Positions 36,860 through 45,068 of a stretch of 64,000 bases of DNA are shown piece after piece (position 1 is the stretch's first letter; each line of letters starts with the position of its first letter). Source of the stretch: an uncultured Bacteroidota bacterium (lineage in GTDB: Bacteria > Bacteroidota > Bacteroidia > Chitinophagales > Chitinophagaceae). The position numbers and the translations under genes are program-made. The notes beneath the pieces are model-generated. The model saw only the letters and a list, made by a program, of their open reading frames with translations, was not told where the DNA came from and ran no database searches. The stretch is from NCBI GenBank assembly GCA_903906365.1, contig CAIVKC010000043.1, forward strand, positions 124,001 to 188,000, read 5' to 3'.

Positions 36860-38128
36860 ATGGAAATCAATCAAAAGAAAAAGTTGGTGATAGTAGGCGG
36901 TGGCTTTGGTGGCATTAACCTGATAAAGCATCTGCAGAAAGACGCCCGTTTTGATATTACGCTGGTGGACCGGAATAATTACCATTTTTTTCCGCCCCTG
37001 CTCTACCAGGTGTCCACCTCTTTCATAGAACCTTCAAACATCAGTTATCCATTCCGCAGAATGTTCCAGGACAGGGGCCATGTCCATTTTTTCATGGGTG
37101 CACTGCTTGGCATTGACCCTGCTACCAACCAGGTTCATACCGACCACGGTTCACTGGGCTATGACATCCTGGTACTTGCCATGGGGACGGAGACCAATTA
37201 TTTTGGCATGGAAAATCTCCGGCAGCGGGCCCTTCCCATGAAAACCATTGATGACGCGCTGAATCTGCGCAATCACCTGCTGCTGAATGTGGAAGAGGCG
37301 GCCAGGACAACCGACCCGGTGGAAAAGGCCAAAAGGCTCAATATAGTGATCGCAGGCGGAGGGGCTACCGGGGTGGAGATTTCCGGGATGATTGCTGAAA
37401 TGGGCCGGCATATTCTGTTAAGGGATTATCCGGAAATAGCCGGGGTCAAAGGCAATATATACCTGGTGGATGCAGGACCCGCCCTGCTGGGACCCATGAG
37501 CAAGCAATCCCAGGAAGAAGCGCTCAAGGTACTGACCGAATTGGGTGTCCAGGTCAAGTCCCATACGGCAGTTAAGGATTATGCCGACAACAAAGTGGTA
37601 TTTTCCAACGGAGAATCCATTGATTCCCATACCCTGATCTGGGCTTCCGGAGTCATTGCCCGGGAGGTCCCCGGACTTCCTGAGAAGAGCACAGGAAGGG
37701 GCAGAAGAATTATGGTGGATGCTTTTAACAAGACCCCTGGGAGCGAAAACATATATGTCATAGGCGATCAGTGCCTGCTTAGCGGTGATGCAGCTTATCC
37801 GGACGGGCATCCCCAACTGGCGCAGGTGGCTATTCAGCAGGCGGCCCTGCTGGCAGCAAACCTGAAACGGCAGGCTTCCGGCAAGAGCGCCAAACCTTTC
37901 CGCTACAGCAATAAAGGAACCATGGCCATCATTTCCAAATACAAGGCAGTGGTTGATTTGCCAGGGTTCTTTTTCAAGGGTTTCCCGGCCTGGTTTGTAT
38001 GGTTGTTTATCCATATCATTCCTATTGCCGGATACCGGAACAAGGCCAAGCTGGCCTTTAACTGGTTTTGGAGTTTCATCACCGACAATCCGACCCTGCG
38101 GCTCATCATCCGCCCTGGAAAAGACTGA
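36860..38128 (+). CDS. ndh: Type II NADH:quinone oxidoreductase-like FAD enzyme
   Basis: 422 residues from ATG 36860 (GTG 36809 is in frame and would add 17). FAD dinucleotide motif IVGGGFGGINLIKHL at the start and the NAD(P)H motif VIAGGGATGVEISGMIAEMG near residue 160. ENIYVIGDQCLLSG and the C-terminal FFKGFPAWFVWLFIHIIPI stretch fit the NDH-2 membrane-binding end. It should oxidise NADH and reduce quinone without proton pumping. TACTTTTG at 36802-36809 matches TAnnTTTG and is a possible -7 box. Confidence 0.88.
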   Translation: MEINQKKKLVIVGGGFGGINLIKHLQKDARFDITLVDRNNYHFFPPLLYQVSTSFIEPSNISYPFRRMFQDRGHVHFFMGALLGIDPATNQVHTDHGSLGYDILVLAMGTETNYFGMENLRQRALPMKTIDDALNLRNHLLLNVEEAARTTDPVEKAKRLNIVIAGGGATGVEISGMIAEMGRHILLRDYPEIAGVKGNIYLVDAGPALLGPMSKQSQEEALKVLTELGVQVKSHTAVKDYADNKVVFSNGESIDSHTLIWASGVIAREVPGLPEKSTGRGRRIMVDAFNKTPGSENIYVIGDQCLLSGDAAYPDGHPQLAQVAIQQAALLAANLKRQASGKSAKPFRYSNKGTMAIISKYKAVVDLPGFFFKGFPAWFVWLFIHIIPIAGYRNKAKLAFNWFWSFITDNPTLRLIIRPGKD

Positions 38129-38216
38129 CGCCCCCAAACACCCGGGCCATCATGGATAAAAGGATGGGCTGCCCAATTACTTTAAATATTAGATTGCAGT
38201 TATTTATTGATATTTT

Positions 38217-38537
38217 ATGGCCTGGTTATTCCTGATTTTTTCAGCCCTCTGCGACTCCTGTTATAATGTCTTTCTGAAAAGGACCCACAGCTTTCAGGAT
38301 TATGGCAACCTTTTTTTTGTAATTGTATTTCTGAGCGGCAGTGTATTTGGATTTAAAAAAGGAATTGACGGCATACAGCTCGGGATAGCCATGGTGGTGT
38401 GGTCAGGGGTTGCCATCACTGGGACTATTTTACTGGATATTATTATTTATAAGGCCAAAATTGATTTCAGGATTGCCTTTTTTATGCTGCTTTGTATTGT
38501 CTCCATTGCAGGTCTTAATTATTACTCCGGGAAATAA
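38217..38537 (+). CDS. SMR-family small membrane transporter with Asp in helix 1
   Basis: 106 residues, four membrane helices. Aligns with EmrE-type proteins at AMVVWSGVAITGTILLD (helix 3) and ends with a helix 4 ISIAGLNYY-like segment. The essential Glu14 of EmrE is replaced by D13 in FSALCDSCYNVFLK. Homologous position and charge suggest a working proton/substrate site with altered pKa. It could be a drug/quaternary-ammonium or guanidinium type transporter; no partner gene is adjacent. Confidence 0.75.
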   Translation: MAWLFLIFSALCDSCYNVFLKRTHSFQDYGNLFFVIVFLSGSVFGFKKGIDGIQLGIAMVVWSGVAITGTILLDIIIYKAKIDFRIAFFMLLCIVSIAGLNYYSGK

Positions 38538-38570
38538 TACCCAACAGTTTTTCAATCCAACCCACCAAGT

Positions 38571-39908
38571 CTACTTTACCAGCCGGTATATATCCCTGTA
38601 GATGCGAACGCTGTCACCGGCCACGGTCTCTGCCGGCAAATAAAGGACGAATACAGGAACCGGTTTTTCAAGCGGCAGAGGGACCGGAGCCTGCCCCTTC
38701 AGGCAGGATGCAATGAGGTCCTGGTCTATATGGCCATTGAGCAGAAAAAAAGCCAGTTCATAGGGCTTTTCAAGCCGGATGCACCCGTGGCTGCGGAAGC
38801 GGTATGAGGAAAGGAATGCCCTTTTCAGGTTGGTGTCGTGCATATATACATCAAAAGGATCCGTCAGATTGAATTTTATTACGCCCAGGGAATTATCACA
38901 GCCCGTGCTTTCCCGGAAGTGGTAAGGGAAATTATCTCTATTGTAGGTTGACCAGTCCAGCAGGTGGTGGTTGATGATCCGGCCAGCGGCATCAATCACC
39001 TGCATGTTCATAGAATCTATCAGGGAAGGAGACTTTTTGAACTGGGGCAGCAACTCCCGAAGCGCAATTTTCCGGGGAACATTCCAATAAGGATACAATA
39101 TGATCTCATTGCAATAGGCGCCGAAGCGCGGCGTCTTCCAGTCTGGCTTTCCCACTACTGCTTTCATTTCCAGTTCCACGCTGTCCTGCCGGACATATTT
39201 CAGGCTGGCCGACGGGATATTTACCAGGATGTACCTGTCATAGTGAAAGTGATTGACCCATCTCAGCAGGTTAAGGGTGATTCCCAATTGCTTTATCTGC
39301 AGGATATATTGGTTATGTATGGCCTGTTTAAGGGATGATTTCAGCAGCCGGTAGGACTTATCCCGGGGCTCCAAGGATTGAAACAGGGACAAAAGGGCTG
39401 AATCTGAATCTGCTTCCGCGAGTTTATCGACGATATACCGGTCATCGCCCTGTTGGTGCAATCTCTCCAGACCGTCATAACTAAGCCATTGGTAAATATC
39501 GGATCCCTGGAAAAGATCCCGGCAAAACCCGAGTGCCAGGCCGGTGAGCAGGCTGTCCCTGGCGGCCAGGTCCATCCATGGCCCGGATCCGGGTATGGTA
39601 AATAGTCCGCCAGCCTGTTCCAGGGGCGGATAGCGGGTCCTGTCCAAACCAAACCAGGCGCAACTGTCCAGTGCCTCCCGGAGGACCCGGCGTTTGGCTG
39701 CGGCATAGGGCAGGGAGTCAAACCAAAATAACCTGCCTTTTCGCTGACGGTAAAACGCATTCACGAGGCTGGTATCCGGTGCATGAGCCAAATCCATGGC
39801 CGGGCCCTTAAAACAGACGGAGGAAAGGGGACCCGGTGTATGTAACAACGGGACATGACTTTGCAGGAAAGCGGGGATCATCAACCAGAAAAGACCTGTA
39901 ATTTTCAT
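38571..39908 (-). CDS. L,D-transpeptidase (YcbB-like), secreted
   Basis: 445 residues from ATG 39908 (GTG 39926 adds 6). Signal peptide or anchor at 5-20. The C-terminal YkuD domain holds the catalytic Cys376 in RSHGCIRLEKPYEL. A ~200-residue helical scaffold precedes it, as in YcbB. It should cross-link peptidoglycan (3-3 links) or attach proteins, outside the membrane. It is last in a minus-strand run starting at 43085 (OsmC, USP, baeRF, small unknown, this), 27 bp behind the small protein gene. Confidence 0.9.
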   Translation of the reverse strand: MKITGLFWLMIPAFLQSHVPLLHTPGPLSSVCFKGPAMDLAHAPDTSLVNAFYRQRKGRLFWFDSLPYAAAKRRVLREALDSCAWFGLDRTRYPPLEQAGGLFTIPGSGPWMDLAARDSLLTGLALGFCRDLFQGSDIYQWLSYDGLERLHQQGDDRYIVDKLAEADSDSALLSLFQSLEPRDKSYRLLKSSLKQAIHNQYILQIKQLGITLNLLRWVNHFHYDRYILVNIPSASLKYVRQDSVELEMKAVVGKPDWKTPRFGAYCNEIILYPYWNVPRKIALRELLPQFKKSPSLIDSMNMQVIDAAGRIINHHLLDWSTYNRDNFPYHFRESTGCDNSLGVIKFNLTDPFDVYMHDTNLKRAFLSSYRFRSHGCIRLEKPYELAFFLLNGHIDQDLIASCLKGQAPVPLPLEKPVPVFVLYLPAETVAGDSVRIYRDIYRLVK

Positions 39909-39935
39909 GCGTACTGCTTTAGACACCCCAGGCCG

Positions 39936-40355
39936 CTATTCTGCGTCCAGGCGGGTGTCTTCCATTCTTTCCTCCAGTGATTTTTCCACGGGCGGCAGAC
40001 TGTAGATTTCTCCTTCCTTATTTTGCCTTTCCAGCGACCAGTCTGTAGTAAGGGAGGTTTCAATCCAAAGCTTGCCTGATTTACGGTATAAATGCGCATG
40101 CAGCCCGAATTTTTTATAGAGGTCCCTTTGGAGGTCTGCCACTTTGCGGGAAGGCGAAATATCAATTTGCCCCTTTCTGGCAAAGTTGAAATTGGGGCCG
40201 GGCTCTTGTTTGCCGGGGTATTGGACATCCAGGTGTGCCTGCACGGCCGTGGGATTGCGCACCGCCTGGAAGGCCAGCTTTAGGTATGGGTATTGCTCCT
40301 GGAATGCCTGTTGCAGGGAGGATACTTTCTCCCCTTTTTGTATAATAAGTTTCAA
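39936..40355 (-). CDS. Unknown small protein, family member A
   Basis: 139 residues. Paralogous to the protein at 47318-47725: both contain a SLxxxFxxxYPxLKL block near the N-terminus and a KKFGL...R.G..W...T block in the middle, and both end acidic. The two blocks resemble each other, suggesting an internal alpha/beta duplication. No family recognised. It lies between the baeRF-like and L,D-transpeptidase genes (64 and 27 bp gaps). Confidence 0.65.
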   Translation of the reverse strand: MKLIIQKGEKVSSLQQAFQEQYPYLKLAFQAVRNPTAVQAHLDVQYPGKQEPGPNFNFARKGQIDISPSRKVADLQRDLYKKFGLHAHLYRKSGKLWIETSLTTDWSLERQNKEGEIYSLPPVEKSLEERMEDTRLDAE

Positions 40356-40419
40356 TGTGAAAAGTTTAGGCTGCTATTTATCATGTTGAAATGCTAATCT
40401 GCCCAATCTGGGCAACCGC

Positions 40420-41529
40420 TTATACGTACTGATTGAAAAATTGAATCAGGACAATGTGCTGATAATCTTTGAGGAGGCCATTTTCCACAAATTCAACGTC
40501 ACCGCCATTTTCAAGTACTTTTTCCATGGCATCATCCACTGCGTCTTTTATATAAAACGGATGCTGATCCGGCTGGCTTTCCCTGTAAATGGTTTCCGGA
40601 TGGCCACCCAGGTGTGCCGGATATACAAAATCCTTTTCCACCACCAGCAGCCGGCCGTTCTTATGGTAGGCGGACGCCCAAACATCTTTCATGCCATAAA
40701 CCAGTTTGTGATCATGGCCGGCCTGTTCTATTTGGTTTAATATATCATGGCCCTTGACTTTTTTCCAGTCTGCAATATAGGGTTGCATAATTTCCCGGAT
40801 CCGTGCCTCAGTGGCGTTCACATAATTGCCATGTACATATTCCACGATGCATTTCTCATTATGGGTTATCTTTTTAAAATGCCCCAGCACTTTTTCGGCG
40901 CCCAGCACAAAGACGGGCAGGGGATAGGCTTTCAGGATCAGGGAAAGGCCCTGGTCCATATGGTGCAGGAACTGATCCAGGAGCAACTCCTGGTGCTTGG
41001 CCGGTTCTGAAAAATTGGCCACTTTTTCCGGCATGTCGCGCTCGTATGCCTGGATATTGGCCGGAACATTGTACTTTATAAGCATAAATCTGGTGCAATT
41101 GCCCAGGTACATTTTGGAAGATTCGGCGCTCAGCAACAAAAGCAGGTACTCCATCGTCTGTTTTTTGGAATATACCAGATCCCGTATCTCAAAGGACTCA
41201 TCTATGATTATCCTTTCGTGCAGGGGAATATCCAGGTAAAACATCTTTTCAACTACAGGGGATACAAATATCGCCAGGCTTTTCTTGCGGGTATTGTAAT
41301 TAATTCCGCCGATGAGATGCTGCAGTTTATATATTACCGGCATGGCCTTGTCTTCCGGATAGATGGAAAGGAGTTCTTTTTTAACCTTTTCGCCCACCAG
41401 CTTCAGTTTGTGCTCCAGGTCACTTTTTAAGGACATGATGGTTTCAAATGGCATCGTGATGGAAACCGCCGGAGCATATGTTAGGCCACCTATGACCTGT
41501 TTTTCTTCATCGCTCAGATTCAAGTTCAT
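40420..41529 (-). CDS. baeRF-like (bacterial archaeo-eukaryotic release factor family) protein
   Basis: 369 residues. The C-terminal third matches the eRF1/Dom34 domain 3 pattern: KLVYGMKDVWASAYHKNGRLLVV, AVDDAMEKVLENGGDVEFVENG, then KDYQHIVLIQF. The middle domain starts with LLLLSAESSKMYLGN, typical of baeRFs. I see no GGQ tripeptide, in line with this family. A ribosome- or stress-related role is proposed for baeRFs but not proven. Between a USP gene (127 bp upstream) and small protein A. Confidence 0.75.
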   Translation of the reverse strand: MNLNLSDEEKQVIGGLTYAPAVSITMPFETIMSLKSDLEHKLKLVGEKVKKELLSIYPEDKAMPVIYKLQHLIGGINYNTRKKSLAIFVSPVVEKMFYLDIPLHERIIIDESFEIRDLVYSKKQTMEYLLLLLSAESSKMYLGNCTRFMLIKYNVPANIQAYERDMPEKVANFSEPAKHQELLLDQFLHHMDQGLSLILKAYPLPVFVLGAEKVLGHFKKITHNEKCIVEYVHGNYVNATEARIREIMQPYIADWKKVKGHDILNQIEQAGHDHKLVYGMKDVWASAYHKNGRLLVVEKDFVYPAHLGGHPETIYRESQPDQHPFYIKDAVDDAMEKVLENGGDVEFVENGLLKDYQHIVLIQFFNQYV

Positions 41530-41656
41530 GGCACGTCAATTTATACCAAATGTATTTTTAACCCCTTCATGTTACCCATGATGGATATCAGTGCTTCCAT
41601 TGATTGGTCTCAGGGACAGGGTTTTGCCCGGGCTTTGGCATGGGTTCCTTCGGTTT

Positions 41657-42493
41657 TTAAGAATGCGCTATGAACACGGGCGATTTGACTGCATTAATAA
41701 GCCTGTCGGCAAAACTGTGGTGGAACATCATGGATATATTGCTTCGGCTATAAGCCCCAGCAATGATCAGGGTTCCGGGATCCTCCGTTTCCAGCATGCC
41801 TGCGATTTCTTTTTCATAGGCCTTCAGAACCTTATAGCTTGCCCGCGGGTAATGCCTTTTCATCCATTCCTTGAGTAATTTGTTGTCCGGCAGGTGCATC
41901 GATAGGGTATCGTGTTTGGCACAAAGCAGGACAATCTCCATGCTCCCCATTTCAGGTAAAATGTAGTTCAGCATTTTAATGGCATAAAAAGAGGCGGGTT
42001 TGCCGTCATAGAGAAGGATCAGTTTGTCGATGGGATGAAATTTCTTTGGAACAATGATGGCCGGGCATTTTGTTTCATGAAGCACACTTTTGATGAACCA
42101 GCCGGGCATATGCCCTTCCATATAGGAAAATGACTCACTCCCATCAACAATCAGCAGGTCGGCAAAAATGGTTTCATGGATTAATTCGTCCACCGCGTTT
42201 TTTTTATCGCGGTGGATGGTGAAATTCAGCTTAGCCTCCCTGCATCTCAATTCAAAATCGGCCACGGCCTCATTGAGGGCAGCGGTATCATTTCTTTCTA
42301 TTTGCTGGAAAATCTCCCTTCCCGCCTCCGACTGTTCGGCAATCGTCGCATAAACGGCATAGCCAAGCCTGGTTGATTCCCGCAGAAATACGCCGGTAAG
42401 GTGTGCATGATAGGTTTTTGAAAGATATACTGCATAGTCCATCGTACTTTCTGATGGACGCAGGCCGTCGAATGCAGCGATAATTTTTTTCAT
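41657..42493 (-). CDS. Universal stress protein, two-domain
   Basis: 278 residues with two USP folds (about 1-150 and 151-278). The first starts KKIIAAFDGLRPSESTMDYA and the second KLILLYDGKPASFYAIKM. The ATP-binding G-2X-G signature is only weak in both. Second USP paralogue in the window (other at 28288). Lies 52 bp downstream of the OsmC-like gene on the same strand. Confidence 0.88.
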   Translation of the reverse strand: MKKIIAAFDGLRPSESTMDYAVYLSKTYHAHLTGVFLRESTRLGYAVYATIAEQSEAGREIFQQIERNDTAALNEAVADFELRCREAKLNFTIHRDKKNAVDELIHETIFADLLIVDGSESFSYMEGHMPGWFIKSVLHETKCPAIIVPKKFHPIDKLILLYDGKPASFYAIKMLNYILPEMGSMEIVLLCAKHDTLSMHLPDNKLLKEWMKRHYPRASYKVLKAYEKEIAGMLETEDPGTLIIAGAYSRSNISMMFHHSFADRLINAVKSPVFIAHS

Positions 42494-42545
42494 GTAATGT
42501 TTATTAAGATTATTTGAAATATTTGGTATGCCTACTCTTCAGGCA

Positions 42546-43085
42546 TTAGTATTCCTTGCCGGGGGTAACAAATAGCCTTTCTTTTTCCACTTTGGGTAAA
42601 GGTCCCCCGGGGTGGGCATTTCTTTGGGATTCCAGGCTGACTTCCGGATGATACCTGATCGCAGTTTTTATCGAATTGGAAATAAGACCAACAGTCTGGG
42701 TTTTTTTGAAAGCAAGGATGGCTTTTTCCCGGTCAGCCTCTTCCCTGATATAAATGTCCGGATACAGATCAATGGTTTCAAAATAACAGAGCCCTTCCAC
42801 ATTTTTTATACATCCAATGGCATTACACTCCAGATGGGTCACGGTAGCATTGAATTCGGAAAGCATGGATATATATGTTTTTACAAATCCCGAGGAAACG
42901 GAGGCCAAAAACAGATATTCTGGACTCCAGCATTGGTCTGTTTCCAGCTTATTTTCTTTTGTGAGGGAGACCCGGAGATTTTCCCCCACATTCCATGCAC
43001 TCAGGATACCCCTGCCGCCGCTGAGCCAGTTCACCTGTAATTCCAGCAGCATTTCACCGGCTTTTTTATTGATATTGCCTTTCAT
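42546..43085 (-). CDS. OsmC/Ohr-fold protein lacking both peroxidatic cysteines
   Basis: 179 residues, OsmC superfamily by WSPEYLFLASVSSGFVKTYISM and the C-terminal QTVGLISNSIKT helix. At the two places where OsmC/Ohr enzymes have Cys, the residues are Gly (VSSGFV and TVGLI), so a thiol peroxidase reaction is not expected. Could have become a ligand-binding or scaffold protein. First gene of a minus-strand run with USP, baeRF and others. Confidence 0.7.
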   Translation of the reverse strand: MKGNINKKAGEMLLELQVNWLSGGRGILSAWNVGENLRVSLTKENKLETDQCWSPEYLFLASVSSGFVKTYISMLSEFNATVTHLECNAIGCIKNVEGLCYFETIDLYPDIYIREEADREKAILAFKKTQTVGLISNSIKTAIRYHPEVSLESQRNAHPGGPLPKVEKERLFVTPGKEY

Positions 43086-43513
43086 GAATTTCTTATTTGG
43101 CTTCTTATAAATTTAATATAATGACCTTCCTGCACATATGACCAGGATCAACTATGCCCATGATATGGAGGCTTCCTGCTTCCGATTTTAATGTAATCTT
43201 CTCAGTTTGTATAAGTGGCTACCCTGGCAGGAGGACCCTTGCTGACATCTATGGCTGGACCTGCCCGAAACGGCGCACCCCTGTATCCCCAACGGCCGTT
43301 TTGAGGGAGTATAATAAATGGGTCCGCGGGTCCTATTTACCGGGTGGTTTCCGGCAAGGGTAATAGGCGCAGGCCGGCTCTTTTGGATTGCAGCCAGTTG
43401 TTGCGTTGCTGGGACCGGTCATGATGGCCCATGATAGGGCTCATAACCTGGCATACCGGACAGGGTTAATTTTAGCTTATTATTTTTTGGTCAACTAAGC
43501 AACCCTTGAATAT
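43086..43513. other. Divergent intergenic region
   Basis: About 430 bp between the OsmC-like gene (minus) and the kinase gene (plus). A 69-residue plus-strand frame at 43154-43363 has no recognisable content. No RNA or clear operator seen. Confidence 0.5.
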
Positions 43514-44029
43514 ATGTCAAAGGACTCCGGACTGCTCCTGGTTGTATATGGTTTGCCGGGCTCCGGCAAAAGCTATTTTGCGGCTGAACTCGCAAAGGCC
43601 CTGCGTGCAACCTATTTTAATACTGATATCATCCGCAAGACCATGTCGCCCCTTCCAGGCTATTCAGACAGGGAAAAGAGCCGTATTTATAATAAATTAA
43701 TCGGTGACATTGGCAGGCTGCCGGCTAAGGAGGAATTGGTCATTGCTGACGGCACTTTTTATAAAAGTAAATTCAGGAAATTGGTAAAGCGGGAACTGGG
43801 AGCCCGGTTCCGCATTAAGTATATTGAAGTTATATGCCCCACCGAAGAGCTGCGTAGCAGGCTTCAAATCAAAAGACCCTACAGCGATGCGGACTTTGAG
43901 GTTTACCAACAGATAAAACGAGCCTGGGAACCCATGAAAGGGAAACACCTGGTGCTGGTTTCGGGAAATGACAATCTGGAGGATATGATCAAAAAAACTA
44001 TGGCCTATCTGCTTGAAGATGTTAGATGA
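43514..44029 (+). CDS. P-loop kinase (COG0645-like)
   Basis: 171 residues. Walker A GLPGSGKS at residues 13-20, a following NTDIIRK motif and the adenylate/zeta-like region LRSRLQIKRPYSD. Resembles the AAA kinase half of proteins in which COG0645 and COG2187 domains are fused. Here the two are separate genes overlapping by 11 nt, in the order kinase then phosphotransferase. Substrate unknown. Confidence 0.78.
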   Translation: MSKDSGLLLVVYGLPGSGKSYFAAELAKALRATYFNTDIIRKTMSPLPGYSDREKSRIYNKLIGDIGRLPAKEELVIADGTFYKSKFRKLVKRELGARFRIKYIEVICPTEELRSRLQIKRPYSDADFEVYQQIKRAWEPMKGKHLVLVSGNDNLEDMIKKTMAYLLEDVR

Positions 44030-45041
44030 ACAGGTTCATATACTGATAAACCAGGGCGGGTTTCCGGAATTCACGGTGCGCAGGGACCTGGTGGAAACCC
44101 ATATTTCCTGGGTAATTATCTGTGATGCCTTCGTATATAAAATTAAAAAACCCGTTAGTTTTCCATTCCTGGATTTTTCCACCCTACAAAACCGAAGGTA
44201 TTATTGCGAGCGGGAGGTTGCATTGAATAGCAGGTTTTCAGATGGAATCTATCTGGGGGTGGTGGCAGTTAAGGAAGATCATGGGCATTGGTCCATTGGT
44301 TCGCAAAAAGGTGTAACAGTCGATTTTGCCGTTCGCATGCGAAAAATGGATCCTCAAAAACAAATGGATTTTCTGGTGTCCACCGGTCTTATCACCACCC
44401 GGGAGGTGGAAGACCTGGCAAAAAAAATCGCGGATTTTCATCGTTTGGCCCAGGTGGTCCATTCCGATTCCTTTCAAGAGTTGCCGGCCCAGTTCCGGGA
44501 ACTGGAGCAGGAGATGGGCTATTTGTCAGAAGCCACCCATTCGGATTGTGCCCTGCCTATCAGGGATGCCATTGAGTTTTCCGACCGTTTTATTCATGAA
44601 AGGTTCCATCTGCTGAAGCTGCGGATGGAACAGGGTTTTTTCCGGGACTGTCACGGCGACCTGCACACCAAAAATATATTTTTGCTTCCCAGCCCCCAGC
44701 CATTTGACTGCATTGAGTTCAACGATGGTTTACGGCAAATTGATGTGGCCAATGATATTGCTTTTTTATGTATGGACCTGGAGGTCATGGGAAGAAAGGA
44801 TTTGTCAGAGGTTTTTCTCAGCGCATATAATTCCCGTTTTCCGGTGTTGAACGGATTTGAAGACCAGCTCTTATTTATTTATTATAAGGCCTACCGGGCT
44901 AATATCCGGGCCAAGGTAAACAGCATTAAGTCCCGTAATACCTCCAGGCCACCAGACAAAAACAGGGCTTTGCAGGATACAGCCAGGTATATCCGGCTGA
45001 TGAGTTCCTATATTGCCCAGATGCGCCAATATACCCAATAG
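44019..45041 (+). CDS. COG2187-like aminoglycoside-phosphotransferase-fold protein
   Basis: 340 residues from ATG 44019 (an in-frame TTG at 44013 is possible). Kinase-like catalytic loop CHGDLHTKNIFLL and the metal-binding FDCIEFNDGLRQIDVANDI segment match COG2187/aminoglycoside phosphotransferase enzymes; VYKIKKPVSFPFLDFSTL holds the ATP-binding Lys. Coupled to the kinase gene before it. Role unknown; found in stress-type gene sets in other bacteria. Confidence 0.82.
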   Translation: MLDEQVHILINQGGFPEFTVRRDLVETHISWVIICDAFVYKIKKPVSFPFLDFSTLQNRRYYCEREVALNSRFSDGIYLGVVAVKEDHGHWSIGSQKGVTVDFAVRMRKMDPQKQMDFLVSTGLITTREVEDLAKKIADFHRLAQVVHSDSFQELPAQFRELEQEMGYLSEATHSDCALPIRDAIEFSDRFIHERFHLLKLRMEQGFFRDCHGDLHTKNIFLLPSPQPFDCIEFNDGLRQIDVANDIAFLCMDLEVMGRKDLSEVFLSAYNSRFPVLNGFEDQLLFIYYKAYRANIRAKVNSIKSRNTSRPPDKNRALQDTARYIRLMSSYIAQMRQYTQ

Positions 45042-45068
45042 GGGCATTCCGCCCTTTCATGGTTTTGC

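Noticed and set aside
43154-43363. 69-residue plus-strand ORF in the OsmC/kinase gap
   Set aside because: No recognisable content, no plausible upstream signals; treated as chance.
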